DNA of 64,000 bases from Achromobacter xylosoxidans A8 (GTDB lineage: Bacteria > Pseudomonadota > Gammaproteobacteria > Burkholderiales > Burkholderiaceae_B): positions 5,704,001 through 5,768,000 of the forward strand of contig NC_014640.1 of assembly GCF_000165835.1 (NCBI RefSeq). Reading direction: 5' to 3'. Below are positions 16,917 to 25,560 of the stretch, one piece after another. Both the position numbers and the translations under genes were made by a program. How positions within the stretch are numbered: position 1 is the first letter of the stretch; every line of letters starts with the position of its first letter. Under the pieces are notes generated by a model. That model made no database searches, was not told where the DNA came from, and was given only the letters and a program-made list of their open reading frames with translations.

Positions 16917-18434
16917 ATGACGGCCGCCGCTCCCCCCGCCCCGCCCGCCGCAGCGGCTTTCGGCTGGCGCATCCTGACCGGATTGCTAGGCGTGCTGCTG
17001 GCGGTGATCCTCGCCGGGCTCAATGAAAACGTGACCAAGATGGCGCTGCCGGACATCCGCGGCGCGCTGGGCATCGGCTACGACCAGGGCACCTGGTTCG
17101 TGGCCGTCTACGCCGCGGCCTCGGTATGCGCCATGGCGTTCGCGCCCTGGTGCTCGGTCACGTTTTCATTGCGCCGCTTCACGGTCGCGGCGCTGGCCGC
17201 CTTCGCGCTGTTCGGCGCGCTCTGCCCGTTTGCGCCCAACCTGCCCGTACTGCTGCTCCTGCGCACCCTGCAAGGGCTCGCGGGCGGCGCGCTGCCGCCC
17301 ATGCTCATGACAGTGGCGCTGCGTTTCCTGCCGCCAGGCATCAAGCTCTACGGACTGGGCGGCTACGCCCTCACCGCCACCTTCGCCCCCAGCCTGGGCA
17401 TACCGCTGGCCGCCTTCTGCACCGAGGTGCTGGGCTGGCGCTGGGCCTTCTGGCTGATCGTCGGCCCAGCGGCGCTCGCCGCCTGGGCCGTCTGGCGCGG
17501 CTTGCCCCAGGACCCGCTCAAGCTCGAACGGCTGCACCTGTTCGACTGGCGCGGCCTGCTGCTGGGCGCGCCGGCGCTATCCATGCTGGTCATCGGCCTG
17601 TTGCAGGGCGACCGGCTGGACTGGCTGAACTCGCCGCTGATCTCCGTGCTGCTGGGCGGCGGCAGCGTGCTGATGGTGCTGTTCATGATCAACGAATGGT
17701 CCCACCCCTTGCCGTTCTTCAAGATCCAGCTCTTGCGCCACCGCAATCTGAGCCATGCCTTGCTGACGCTGGGCGGCGTGCTGATCGTGCTGTTGGGCGT
17801 GATCCTGATTCCGTCGACGTTCCTGGCGCAACTGCGCGGCTATCGCCCGCTGGAAACGGCGCCGGTGTTGTTGACCATGGGCCTGCCGCAGCTGATTGCG
17901 CTGCCCCTGGTCGCCGCGCTGTGCAATCTGCGCCAGGTGGATTGCCGCTGGGTGCTGGCGGCAGGGCTGGGACTGCTGGCGCTGTCCTGCCTGCTCGGGT
18001 CGCAACTGACGCCGGTCTGGTCGCGCGAGCAGTTCTACCTGCTCGAAGCCGTGCAGATCTTCGCCCAGCCCATGGCCGTGATCCCGCTGCTGATGCTGGC
18101 CACCGGCGGCCTGGCGCCGCAGGACGGCCCCTGGGCGTCGTCCTGGTTCAACACCATCAAGGGCTTTGCCGCGGTGGCCGCCACCGGCCTGCTGGACGCG
18201 CTGACCACGTCGCGCCGCAATTACCACTCCAGCATGCTGGCCGACCAACTGGGCAACTTCCCACTGAGCACTGCAGGCGAAAGCGCGGCAGCGCTGTCAC
18301 GCCGCATCCAGGAGCAGGCCGCCGTGCTGACCTCGGCCGATCTCTATCTGTGCATGGCCGGCGTGGCCGTGCTCCTCATCCTGCTGATCCCCTTCGTCGC
18401 GACCCGGATCTACCCTCCGCGCGCCGCGGCCTGA
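16917..18434 (+). CDS. emrB: EmrB-like DHA2 MFS drug transporter
   Basis: Inner-membrane drug/proton antiporter of 505 residues with about 14 predicted membrane helices. It starts at ATG 16917 with GGAG 12 bases before it. Family features include NENVTKMALPDIRGALGIG near helix 1 and RTLQGLAGGALPPMLMTVAL in the signature helix. It is followed 15 bases later by a HlyD-type membrane-fusion gene and then an outer-membrane channel gene, completing a tripartite efflux pump. The substrate is unknown. Confidence 0.88.
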   Translation: MTAAAPPAPPAAAAFGWRILTGLLGVLLAVILAGLNENVTKMALPDIRGALGIGYDQGTWFVAVYAAASVCAMAFAPWCSVTFSLRRFTVAALAAFALFGALCPFAPNLPVLLLLRTLQGLAGGALPPMLMTVALRFLPPGIKLYGLGGYALTATFAPSLGIPLAAFCTEVLGWRWAFWLIVGPAALAAWAVWRGLPQDPLKLERLHLFDWRGLLLGAPALSMLVIGLLQGDRLDWLNSPLISVLLGGGSVLMVLFMINEWSHPLPFFKIQLLRHRNLSHALLTLGGVLIVLLGVILIPSTFLAQLRGYRPLETAPVLLTMGLPQLIALPLVAALCNLRQVDCRWVLAAGLGLLALSCLLGSQLTPVWSREQFYLLEAVQIFAQPMAVIPLLMLATGGLAPQDGPWASSWFNTIKGFAAVAATGLLDALTTSRRNYHSSMLADQLGNFPLSTAGESAAALSRRIQEQAAVLTSADLYLCMAGVAVLLILLIPFVATRIYPPRAAA

Positions 18435-18449
18435 AATCGAGTCCATATC

Positions 18450-19505
18450 ATGCCTTTCTCTCTCTTGACTTCTCCCCTTCCCCGCGCCGGCGCCCTCGGC
18501 GCCCTGGTCCTGCTGGCCTATGCAGGCTGGTCATGGTCCGCCACCGGCGCCGCCGAATCCACCGACGACGCCACCGTCGTCGCCGATCACACCATCGTCG
18601 CGCCGCAGGTATCCGGCTTCATCGACGCCGTGCTGGTCGAAGACAACCAGCCCGTCAAGCAAGGCCAACTGCTCGCGCGCATTGACGACCGCGACCATCG
18701 GGCCGCGCTGGCGGCCGCAAGCGCCGAACTCGCGGTCGCCAGCGCGCGCCTGTCGGACGCGGCCGCAACGCTGGAACGCCAGCAGGCCGTGATCGACCAG
18801 GCCATCGCCGTCACGCGCGCCGACCTGGCGGATATCCGCTATGCCGAAAGCGAAGCCCAGCGCCACCGCAGGCTGGCCAGCGAGGGCGCCGGCACGCAGC
18901 AGGCTTATGAACAGGCGCGCAGCCGGCTGGACATGGCGCAGGCGCGCCAGGCCGAACACACGGCCACCTTGCAGGCCGCGCGCAAGCAACGCGACGTGCT
19001 GGAAGCCAACCATGAGGCCGCGCAGGCCGGCCTGCTGCGCGCGCAGGCCCTGAAGGACCGCGCCGAACTCAATCTGTCGCATACCCAGGTCGTCTCCCCG
19101 ATCGACGGTATCGTGGGCAGGCGCTCGCTGCGCGTGGGCGCCTATGTCAGCCCCGGCACGCCCATCCTCGCGGTGGTGCCGCTGCAGCAAGCCTATGTGG
19201 TGGCGAACTTCCGCGAAAAGCAGTTGACCCGCATGCGCCCGGGCCAGCCCGCCATCATCACGGTCGACGCCTATCCGGATACGCCGCTGCACGGCCGCGT
19301 GCAGAGCATCGCGCCGGCAACGGGCTTGAGCTTTTCGCCGGTGGTCCCCAGCAATGCCACCGGCAACTTCACCAAGGTGGCGCAGCGCCTGCCCGTCAAG
19401 ATCGTGCTGGATGCGCCGGCCGACGGCGCGCCGCCGCTGCGCGCCGGCATGTCCGTCGAAGCCGTGGTCGATACCGGGGCGGCGGCAGAGGAGTCCGTGC
19501 AATGA
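18450..19505 (+). CDS. emrA: EmrA/HlyD-family membrane fusion protein
   Basis: Periplasmic adaptor of 351 residues anchored by an N-terminal helix (ALGALVLLAYAGW). It contains the biotinyl-lipoyl-like first half (VAPQVSGFIDAVLVEDNQPV) and a long alpha-helical hairpin at about residues 90-200. The second lipoyl half (VVSPIDGIVGRRSLRVGAYV) and a beta-barrel follow. It links the EmrB-like pump to the NodT channel encoded immediately downstream. Its stop overlaps the next start by four bases. Confidence 0.9.
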   Translation: MPFSLLTSPLPRAGALGALVLLAYAGWSWSATGAAESTDDATVVADHTIVAPQVSGFIDAVLVEDNQPVKQGQLLARIDDRDHRAALAAASAELAVASARLSDAAATLERQQAVIDQAIAVTRADLADIRYAESEAQRHRRLASEGAGTQQAYEQARSRLDMAQARQAEHTATLQAARKQRDVLEANHEAAQAGLLRAQALKDRAELNLSHTQVVSPIDGIVGRRSLRVGAYVSPGTPILAVVPLQQAYVVANFREKQLTRMRPGQPAIITVDAYPDTPLHGRVQSIAPATGLSFSPVVPSNATGNFTKVAQRLPVKIVLDAPADGAPPLRAGMSVEAVVDTGAAAEESVQ

Positions 19506-20968
19506 CCGCGCGCCACTTGATCCATGCCACGCTGGCCTGCACACTTTCCGCATTGGCGGGCTGCGCCGTGGGGCCCGACTTTAAGGCTCCCCAACCGCAG
19601 TTGCCCGCGCAATGGCGTATGGCCAACGAGTCCGCCGCCGGCAGCGTCCCCGTCCCGCAAGAGGTGAACAGGTCGTGGTGGGACAGCTTCGGCGATTCCA
19701 CCCTGACCACCCTGATCGCCGAAGCGACCGGGGCCAACCTGGACATACGCATCGCCCACGAGCGCCTGCTGCAAAGCCGCGCCGCCCTGCGCGTGACCGA
19801 GGCCGACGGCCTGCCTGGAATCGGCGCAGGCGCAAGCTACAAGCGCGGCCAGAACAGCGAGGTCGGCCTGGCGGACCCTTCGGGGCGCGGCGGCAAGTCC
19901 TCGTTCAACCTGTGGCAAGCCGGCATGGACGCCAGCTGGGAACTGGACCTGTGGGGCCGCGTGCGGCGCGAAGTCGAGCAGGCCGGCGCGCAATCCGAGG
20001 CGGCGCTGGAGGCGCAGCGTGGCGTGGTGCTGGCCATCCGCGCCGAAACGGCACGCAACTACATCCTGTTGCGCGGCGCGCAGAACCAGCTGGACGTGCT
20101 GCGCAAGACACTCGCCAACGCCGAGCACAACCTCGCGCTGACCCGCTTGCGCCAGCGCGAAGGCGTGGCCACCGAACTGGACGTGTCGCAAGCCGATGCG
20201 CAGACCGCCGCCATCGAGGCCCGGGTGCCGCCGCTGGCGCTGCGCATCGACCAGTTGATGAATGCGCTGGCGCTGCTGTTGGAGCAACCGCCAGGCACGT
20301 TGCAGGAACGCCTGGCGGCCATCGGGCCGATCCCAGGCGGCCCGCTGCAGGTTCCCGTCGGGCTGCCCAGCGAACTGGCCGGGCGCCGGCCCGATATCCG
20401 GCGCGCGCAAGCCAATCTGCATGCGGCCGTGGCCGCGGTCGGCGTAGCGGAGGGCGATTTCTATCCGCGCATCACGCTCTCCGGCAACCTTGGCCTGCAA
20501 GCCTTGCAGCTGCGGGACCTGGACACCGACAACGCCGGCATCTTCGGCGTCGGCCCCGCATTGCAGATTCCCATTTTCCAGGGCGGCCGGCTGCGAGGCA
20601 GGCTGAGGCTGCGCGAATCGCAGGCTCAAGAGGCGGCGCTGCTGTATCAAAAAACCGTGCTGAACGCCTGGCACGAGGTCGACAACGCCATGACCGCCTA
20701 TCAGGCGCAGCAGCTGACTCGCGCCAGCCTGGAGCGCGCCTCCGAGAGCGCCCGCCAGGCTCTGCTCAACGCGCAGCGCCAATATGCCGCGGGCGCGTCG
20801 GACTTCGTGAATGTGCTCAGCGCGCAGAACGCAGTGCTGGCCAGCGACCAGGAGCGCGTCTCGACCCAGGCCGCGGTGTCGCTGGTGCTGGTGGACCTGT
20901 ACCGGTCATTGGGCGGCGGCTGGGAGCCCCCTGCCGGGGATCTCAGCCCTGCTTCGGCCCCGCAATGA
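19502..20968 (+). CDS. NodT-family outer-membrane efflux lipoprotein
   Basis: TolC-like outer-membrane factor of 488 residues. It is a lipoprotein by its lipobox LAGC near residue 21, followed by AVGPDFKAP, the usual NodT start. Two outer-membrane-efflux repeats are visible, including ASWELDLWGRVRREVEQA and the duplicated helix region near residues 380-450. As third gene of the operon it should form the exit duct of the pump. Its 3' end overlaps the convergent methyltransferase by 26 bases. Confidence 0.92.
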   Translation: MTARHLIHATLACTLSALAGCAVGPDFKAPQPQLPAQWRMANESAAGSVPVPQEVNRSWWDSFGDSTLTTLIAEATGANLDIRIAHERLLQSRAALRVTEADGLPGIGAGASYKRGQNSEVGLADPSGRGGKSSFNLWQAGMDASWELDLWGRVRREVEQAGAQSEAALEAQRGVVLAIRAETARNYILLRGAQNQLDVLRKTLANAEHNLALTRLRQREGVATELDVSQADAQTAAIEARVPPLALRIDQLMNALALLLEQPPGTLQERLAAIGPIPGGPLQVPVGLPSELAGRRPDIRRAQANLHAAVAAVGVAEGDFYPRITLSGNLGLQALQLRDLDTDNAGIFGVGPALQIPIFQGGRLRGRLRLRESQAQEAALLYQKTVLNAWHEVDNAMTAYQAQQLTRASLERASESARQALLNAQRQYAAGASDFVNVLSAQNAVLASDQERVSTQAAVSLVLVDLYRSLGGGWEPPAGDLSPASAPQ

Positions 20969-21716
20969 TGAACAGCCGCGGGAACGGCAGCAGCACCGTG
21001 CCGTCAGCCAGCGCCGGATACGCTTCTTCGATCAGCGACTGATAACGGGCCAGGAAACCGGCCTGCCCGGCCGCGTCCAGCCGGTCCAGGTAAGGCCGCA
21101 GCGCCGTGCCCTTGAACCATTCCACCACGGCTGCCGCGCCCGCCAGTGGATGGTGATAAGTCGTGCGCCACACGTCCAGCAGACCGCAATGCGGCTTGAG
21201 CAGTTCGTAGTACCAGGCGGCGCTGTGCCGCGGCGGATGCTTGAATCCGCCGATGGCGGCGGCCCAGGGCGCTTCGCCGGCCACCTGGCGCGCCAGGCGG
21301 TGGGCCGGCTCTTCCAGGTTGTCGGGCGTCTGCACCGCCAGGCTGCCGCCCGGGGCCAGCTTGCCGACCAGGCGCGGATACAGCGTCGCGTGGTCCGGCA
21401 CCCATTGCAACGCGGCGTTCGCCAGGATCACGTCGTAGGTCCCGGGCGGATTCCACGTGGCGATGTCGGCCAGTTCGAATTGCATCCCCGGCAGGCGCTT
21501 TCTCGCCGACTGGAGCATGTCCTCCGAGCTGTCCATGCCGCTGACCTCGGCGTCCGGATAGCGGCTTGCCAGCACCTCGGTGGAGTTGCCCGGGCCGCAG
21601 CCCAGGTCGACCGCGCGCCTCACGTCCTGGTTGGGCAAGGCAGCGACCAGGTCCCGCACCGGGCGGGTGCGTTCGTTTTCAAAGGCGGAATACTGTTTGG
21701 CGGACCAGCTGGTCAT
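20943..21716 (-). CDS. tam: Trans-aconitate 2-methyltransferase
   Basis: SAM-dependent methyltransferase of 257 residues. Motif I reads RAVDLGCGPGNSTEVLASRY and the acidic loop after strand 2 is MDSSEDMLQSAR. ANAALQWVPDHATLYPRLV is characteristic of Tam. The family methylates trans-aconitate to relieve inhibition of the citric acid cycle. The ATG at 21716 is supported by AAGGAG; longer in-frame extensions are unlikely. It is transcribed alone, downstream of the terC terminator. Confidence 0.87.
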   Translation of the reverse strand: MTSWSAKQYSAFENERTRPVRDLVAALPNQDVRRAVDLGCGPGNSTEVLASRYPDAEVSGMDSSEDMLQSARKRLPGMQFELADIATWNPPGTYDVILANAALQWVPDHATLYPRLVGKLAPGGSLAVQTPDNLEEPAHRLARQVAGEAPWAAAIGGFKHPPRHSAAWYYELLKPHCGLLDVWRTTYHHPLAGAAAVVEWFKGTALRPYLDRLDAAGQAGFLARYQSLIEEAYPALADGTVLLPFPRLFIIAGPKQG

Positions 21717-21782
21717 GACGGCTCCTTGCGGCATTTGGACTGTCCAGCACTCTACGCCCGCCGCACTGGCGCGACAAATCCC

Positions 21783-21820
21783 AAAAAATGCGCCCGCCAT
21801 ATCCATCGGATATGGCGGGC
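21783..21820 (-). terminator. Rho-independent terminator of terC-like gene
   Basis: A perfect 13-base stem (GCCCGCCATATCC / GGATATGGCGGGC) with a 3-base loop lies at 21792-21820. On the minus strand it is followed closely by TTTTTT. It lies 22 bases after the stop of the TerC gene. Confidence 0.88.
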
Positions 21821-21842
21821 GTCTTGCGTCAAACCGCGAGGC

Positions 21843-22841
21843 TTATTCCGCCGCGAGTTCCTGCTTGGACGCGTCCGAGCGGGTTTTCCACAGCGAGAAC
21901 AACACGCCGCCAGCGATCAGGCCGAAGGTCACCGACAGCGATACAACCGCCGGCACCTTGCCGATGAAGCCGACCAGGAAGATCTTGGTGCCGATGAAAA
22001 CCAGGACCAGGGCCAGCGCGTACTTCAGGTAGTGGAAGCGGTGGATCATCGCAGCCAGTGCAAAGTACAGCGCGCGCAGGCCCAGGATGGCGAAGATGTT
22101 GCTGGTGTAGACAATGAACGGATCGGTGGTAATGGCGAAGATCGCCGGCACCGAGTCCACCGCGAACAACAGGTCCACGAACTCGATCAACACCAGCGCC
22201 AGCAGCAACGGCGTGGCCCAGCGCACCTTCTTCGACGTGGCGGGATCCGTCTCCATCACCCAGAACGCGTTGCCGCGCAGCCCTTCCGTGACGCGCATGC
22301 GGCGCTTCAGGAACCTCAGGATCGGGTTGGACGCGATATCGGGCGTCTGGTCCGCGATCATCCACATCTTGATGCCGGTGAACACCAGGAAGGCGCCGAA
22401 CAGATACAGCAGCCAGCCAAAGTTGCTGACCAGCGCCGCGCCCAGGCCTATCATGATGGCGCGCAGCACGATCACGCCGAGGATGCCCCAGAACAGCACG
22501 CGATGCTGGTATTGGCGCGGAATCGCGAAGAAACTGAAGATCAGCGCGATCACGAAGACGTTGTCCATCGACAGCGACTTCTCGATCATGAAGCCCGTGT
22601 AGTAGGCCATGCCGCTGGCGGAACCCATCTGCCACCAGACCCAGGCGCCGAACAACAGCGCCGCGCTGATGTAGCCGGCGGACAGCAGCAGGCTCTCGCG
22701 CACGCCGATCTCGCGGTCTTCCTTGTGCAGCACGCCCAGGTCAAAGGCCAGCAAGGCGACCACGATGCCGATGAATAGCAGCCAGCTCCAGGTCGGTGTG
22801 CCGAAGAAATCGGCGGAGAGTAAGGTGAGCAAGGTGTCCAT
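21843..22841 (-). CDS. TerC-family integral membrane protein (Alx-like)
   Basis: Membrane protein of 332 residues with about 8-9 helices and the conserved acidic motifs of the TerC family. These include LAFDLGVLHKEDREIG, the SLSMDNVFVIALIFSFF segment and FVDLLFAVDSVPAIFAITTD. TerC/Alx members are linked to manganese export and metalation of secreted proteins, or to tellurite resistance. No yybP-ykoY manganese riboswitch is visible in the short leader. It is divergent from nhaR and ends in a strong terminator. Confidence 0.9.
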   Translation of the reverse strand: MDTLLTLLSADFFGTPTWSWLLFIGIVVALLAFDLGVLHKEDREIGVRESLLLSAGYISAALLFGAWVWWQMGSASGMAYYTGFMIEKSLSMDNVFVIALIFSFFAIPRQYQHRVLFWGILGVIVLRAIMIGLGAALVSNFGWLLYLFGAFLVFTGIKMWMIADQTPDIASNPILRFLKRRMRVTEGLRGNAFWVMETDPATSKKVRWATPLLLALVLIEFVDLLFAVDSVPAIFAITTDPFIVYTSNIFAILGLRALYFALAAMIHRFHYLKYALALVLVFIGTKIFLVGFIGKVPAVVSLSVTFGLIAGGVLFSLWKTRSDASKQELAAE

Positions 22842-22924
22842 GATGTTCCCGCTTGTGTTCGAAGGGGCTCATGATCCGGATCCCGGGCAGATGGAGAAAT
22901 CAGCCTGAAAGTGAGTTAAGGTTC

Positions 22925-22938
22925 GAAAAAACCGAAGT
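22925..22938 (+). repeat. Left copy of 14-base inverted repeat bracketing nhaR
   Basis: The sequence GAAAAAACCGAAGT occurs 11 bases before the nhaR start. Its exact reverse complement occurs at 23825-23838, at the very end of the same gene. See the matching entry for the right copy. Confidence 0.6.
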
Positions 22939-22948
22939 GATTCCTGCC

Positions 22949-23842
22949 ATGCTCAATTACCGACACCTGTATTACTTCTGGATGGTTGCCAAGGAAGGCG
23001 GGTTTTCCCGCGCCGCCGAAAGGCTGGACATGGCCATCCAGACCATCAGCGCGCAAGTGCGCGAACTGGAAAAAAACTTGGGCCACCAGTTGCTCAAGCC
23101 GGCCGGGCGCGGGGTGGCGCTGACCGACGCCGGCGAAGCCGCCTTCGCCCGCGCCGAAGAGATCTTCCAGATCGGCCAAGTGCTGCCCCAGGAGGTCCGC
23201 GCGGCGGCCACCAAGCCCGTCATGCGCCTGTCCGTGGGCCTGTCGGACGGCATTTCCAAGCTGGCCGCACAGGCTTTGCTGGGGCCGGTGCTGCACACCC
23301 CGGACCTGCGCCTGACCTGCCACGAAGGCGAGGTCGAGGAACTGCTGGGCGAACTGGCCCAGCACCACCTGGACCTGGTGCTGGCCGGCCAGGGCGCGCC
23401 TGCCAACCCCAACCTGCGCCTCACCAGCGACCGCCTGGTGTCCTCGCCAGTGGACTGGTACGGCCCCGCCAAGCTGGTGCGCAAGGCCGACACACAGGAT
23501 TTCCCGCGCTGCCTGGAGCGCCTGCCGGTGCTGCTGCCCACCGGCCATTCGGTGCTGCGCCAGACGCTGGACCGCTGGTTCGGCGAACAAGGCATTTATC
23601 CCAATGTGGTGGGAGAATTCGAAGACAGCGCCCTGATGTCGGTGTTCGCGGCCCGCGGCCTGGGCGTGTTTCCGCTCAGCCGCCTGGGCGGCGGAGACAT
23701 CGGCGTGCTGCGAGGCTTGCGCCCGCTGGCCCGCTGCGACGACGTGCACGAGGAAATCCACGCCATCCGCAACCGCCGCGGACAGCACCATCCGCTGGTG
23801 CAGATCGTGCTCGCCAAGGCAAAAACTTCGGTTTTTTCTTAA
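22949..23842 (+). CDS. nhaR: LysR-family regulator NhaR
   Basis: LysR-type transcription factor of 297 residues. Its N-terminal helix-turn-helix, LNYRHLYYFWMVAKEGGFSR followed by AAERLDMAIQTISAQVRELE, is the pattern of NhaR, the activator of sodium/proton antiport in E. coli. The substrate domain includes VGLSDGISKLAAQALLGPV, also NhaR-like. No nhaA gene is next to it here; the divergent neighbour is terC. I chose ATG 22949 because the LysR fold starts there. The last codons (KTSVFS) lie inside one copy of a 14-base inverted repeat. Confidence 0.87.
   Translation: MLNYRHLYYFWMVAKEGGFSRAAERLDMAIQTISAQVRELEKNLGHQLLKPAGRGVALTDAGEAAFARAEEIFQIGQVLPQEVRAAATKPVMRLSVGLSDGISKLAAQALLGPVLHTPDLRLTCHEGEVEELLGELAQHHLDLVLAGQGAPANPNLRLTSDRLVSSPVDWYGPAKLVRKADTQDFPRCLERLPVLLPTGHSVLRQTLDRWFGEQGIYPNVVGEFEDSALMSVFAARGLGVFPLSRLGGGDIGVLRGLRPLARCDDVHEEIHAIRNRRGQHHPLVQIVLAKAKTSVFS
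23825..23838 (+). repeat. Right copy of 14-base inverted repeat bracketing nhaR
   Basis: The sequence ACTTCGGTTTTTTC is the exact reverse complement of 22925-22938. It lies within the last codons of nhaR. In the transcript the two copies could pair and close the whole message, or both could be binding sites. Confidence 0.6.
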
Positions 23843-23926
23843 TGTTTGTCACAACCACGCTGGTTTTTCAGAAATAGAATCCGCCTTATCGTGGCCCCTC
23901 TTTAGAAACATCGGAGTACCACCTCA

Positions 23927-24325
23927 ATGAAAAAGATCATCTGGCTCGCCTTCGCGGTGCTTGCCGCACTCTGGACCGGGCTGGTTGCGCTGACGCTGCA
24001 GCTGACCAACTGGGTTCTGTCGACCATCGCCACGACCCAGGTGCCCGGCACGGCGTTGGACACGTCGCAATGGGTTCCGCCCGCCTGGGCCGCGGCCTGG
24101 GTCGACCCCGCCTGGCTGCAGACGCTGCAAGGCGGCCTGGTGTGGGCCGCGCAGGGCCTGAACCAGATGCTGCCCTTCGCCGGCAGCCTTGGCACGCTGA
24201 TCTCGGTGCTGGCCTGGATCTTCTGGGGCTTCATCATGGTGGGCCTGCTGGTGCTGGCGCTGATCCTCCACTGGCTGGCCGGCAAGCGCGAGCAGGCCGC
24301 GGCGCCCGGCCGCCAAGTGGTGTAA
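23927..24325 (+). CDS. Small inner-membrane protein of unknown function
   Basis: Protein of 132 residues with two hydrophobic helices. One is at the N-terminus (IIWLAFAVLAALWTGLVAL) and one near residues 90-115 (LISVLAWIFWGFIMVGLLVL). A periplasmic loop rich in Trp and Pro, containing WVPPAWAAAWVDPAWLQTLQ, lies between them. The start has GGAG about 10 bases upstream. It follows nhaR on the same strand. I do not recognise a named family. Confidence 0.75.
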   Translation: MKKIIWLAFAVLAALWTGLVALTLQLTNWVLSTIATTQVPGTALDTSQWVPPAWAAAWVDPAWLQTLQGGLVWAAQGLNQMLPFAGSLGTLISVLAWIFWGFIMVGLLVLALILHWLAGKREQAAAPGRQVV

Positions 24326-24377
24326 TAGGGCAGGCAACGCGGCAACCCGGCGCGCTGCCTCCATATAGGAGCGTGCC

Positions 24378-25007
24378 GTGTCCATCGTTCATTCCCCTGT
24401 CCCCAAGCTGTTCCTGGCGGCCCTGCTGGCCACGGCCGCCACGACAGCACAGGCCCATCCTGCGCGCGCCGCCTACGGCGTCGAGGTCTGCACGGTCACG
24501 GGGACTTCCGGGGAATACAGCGTGCGCGTGCGCAATACAGGTACTGCGCCCCTGGCCCGCGCCGAAATCAACGGCGTCAGCCTGGATTCCAAAGGGAACG
24601 CGGCCGGACCGCTCACGGTCAACCTGACCGACATCCCTCCCGGCAAATACAAGACCGCGGTGCTGGGCCGCCCGGGCAATGGCGCGGCGCTGGTCAGCAT
24701 CGCCACCTATGTCAGCGCCAACGGCGCCGAAACGCATCAGCAGGATCTGTTTGCCGGCAAGGTGGCGCACGTCTCGCCAGGTTCGGCCTTGCAGTACACG
24801 CTGGCCCCCCTGGCCGTGCGCGGCTGGACCGTGGCCTACGGCACCAAGCAGGATCCCAAGCTGGAAGCCGGCAGCGCGGTGCTGCTGATCTACCCGGTCA
24901 CCCTGGGCAAGAAGCGCGATGCGACGCGGCCAGACGCCGGACGCGCGCCAGCCGACGTGGTGCCGCTTGCGTCCTGCGGCGCTGCCGCTGGGGCGAAGAA
25001 GTCCTGA
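24378..25007 (+). CDS. Exported hypothetical protein
   Basis: Protein of 209 residues with a signal peptide (KLFLAALLATAATTAQAHPA) and a mature part rich in beta-strand sequence. One Cys near residue 38 and one near residue 201 could form a disulphide. The GTG start at 24378 has TAGGAG about 7 bases upstream. The internal pattern VRVRNTGTAPLARAEINGVS resembles immunoglobulin-like periplasmic domains, but that is only a resemblance. Its stop is 6 bases from the stop of the convergent gene. Confidence 0.72.
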   Translation: MSIVHSPVPKLFLAALLATAATTAQAHPARAAYGVEVCTVTGTSGEYSVRVRNTGTAPLARAEINGVSLDSKGNAAGPLTVNLTDIPPGKYKTAVLGRPGNGAALVSIATYVSANGAETHQQDLFAGKVAHVSPGSALQYTLAPLAVRGWTVAYGTKQDPKLEAGSAVLLIYPVTLGKKRDATRPDAGRAPADVVPLASCGAAAGAKKS

Positions 25008-25013
25008 ACACGC

Positions 25014-25415
25014 TCAGGTGCCGCTGAGCAGGTCACGCTCGTTCAAGAGCGCATAGACGATCTCGGGCCGGTTGTCGAAGCCGCGGCGGATGGCGGCGGG
25101 GATCGCCGTGCGCGTCTTGCGGCACAAGCCGAGCTGGTCCTCCAGCTGGATCGCAATGCCGCGCGACGTGCGCACCTCGTTTTCGCTGGGCGTGATGAGG
25201 ATCACGATACCCAATTGCGCCTGGATGCGTCCCTGCATGGCGCGCAGGTCCTCCAGGCTGGAGATGTTCTCCAGCCGCGCCACCAGGCGTTTCTCCTCTT
25301 CCTTGGTCAACCGCAGCACGCGGATGTCCGCGGCCGGATCGGCCAGCAGCCGCTCGCGGTCGCACACGCATGCGCCCGGCGGACACTCTTGACGGAGGGG
25401 AAACGGAAAATTCAT
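25014..25415 (-). CDS. Hypothetical protein with Cys-rich N-terminal motif
   Basis: Protein of 133 residues that begins MNFPFPLRQECPPGACVCDR. It therefore has three cysteines in a C-x5-C-x-C arrangement (residues 10-18), which could bind a metal or form a redox site. The remainder is a charged helical region (TKEEEKRLVARLENISSLED) and a compact alpha/beta part (QLGIVILITPSENEVRTSRG). No export signal is present. The ATG at 25415 lacks a strong ribosome site but restores the conserved-looking start. The family is not recognised. Confidence 0.65.
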   Translation of the reverse strand: MNFPFPLRQECPPGACVCDRERLLADPAADIRVLRLTKEEEKRLVARLENISSLEDLRAMQGRIQAQLGIVILITPSENEVRTSRGIAIQLEDQLGLCRKTRTAIPAAIRRGFDNRPEIVYALLNERDLLSGT

Positions 25416-25560
25416 GGCGGGCGGAGCGCGTCGCGGCAATCTTGCGTATCTTGGAATTCTACCCAGGATCCACCGCCCGACGCGGGGCAAGGGATCCTGG
25501 TTTCCCCGCAAGCCGCTGCGGCATAATGCCTCACCGAGTCGACGGCGCGGAGGGCGCCCC

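Noticed and set aside
22842..22948. Manganese riboswitch upstream of terC
   Set aside because: The leader is only about 100 bases and lacks the conserved core of yybP-ykoY riboswitches as far as I can see.
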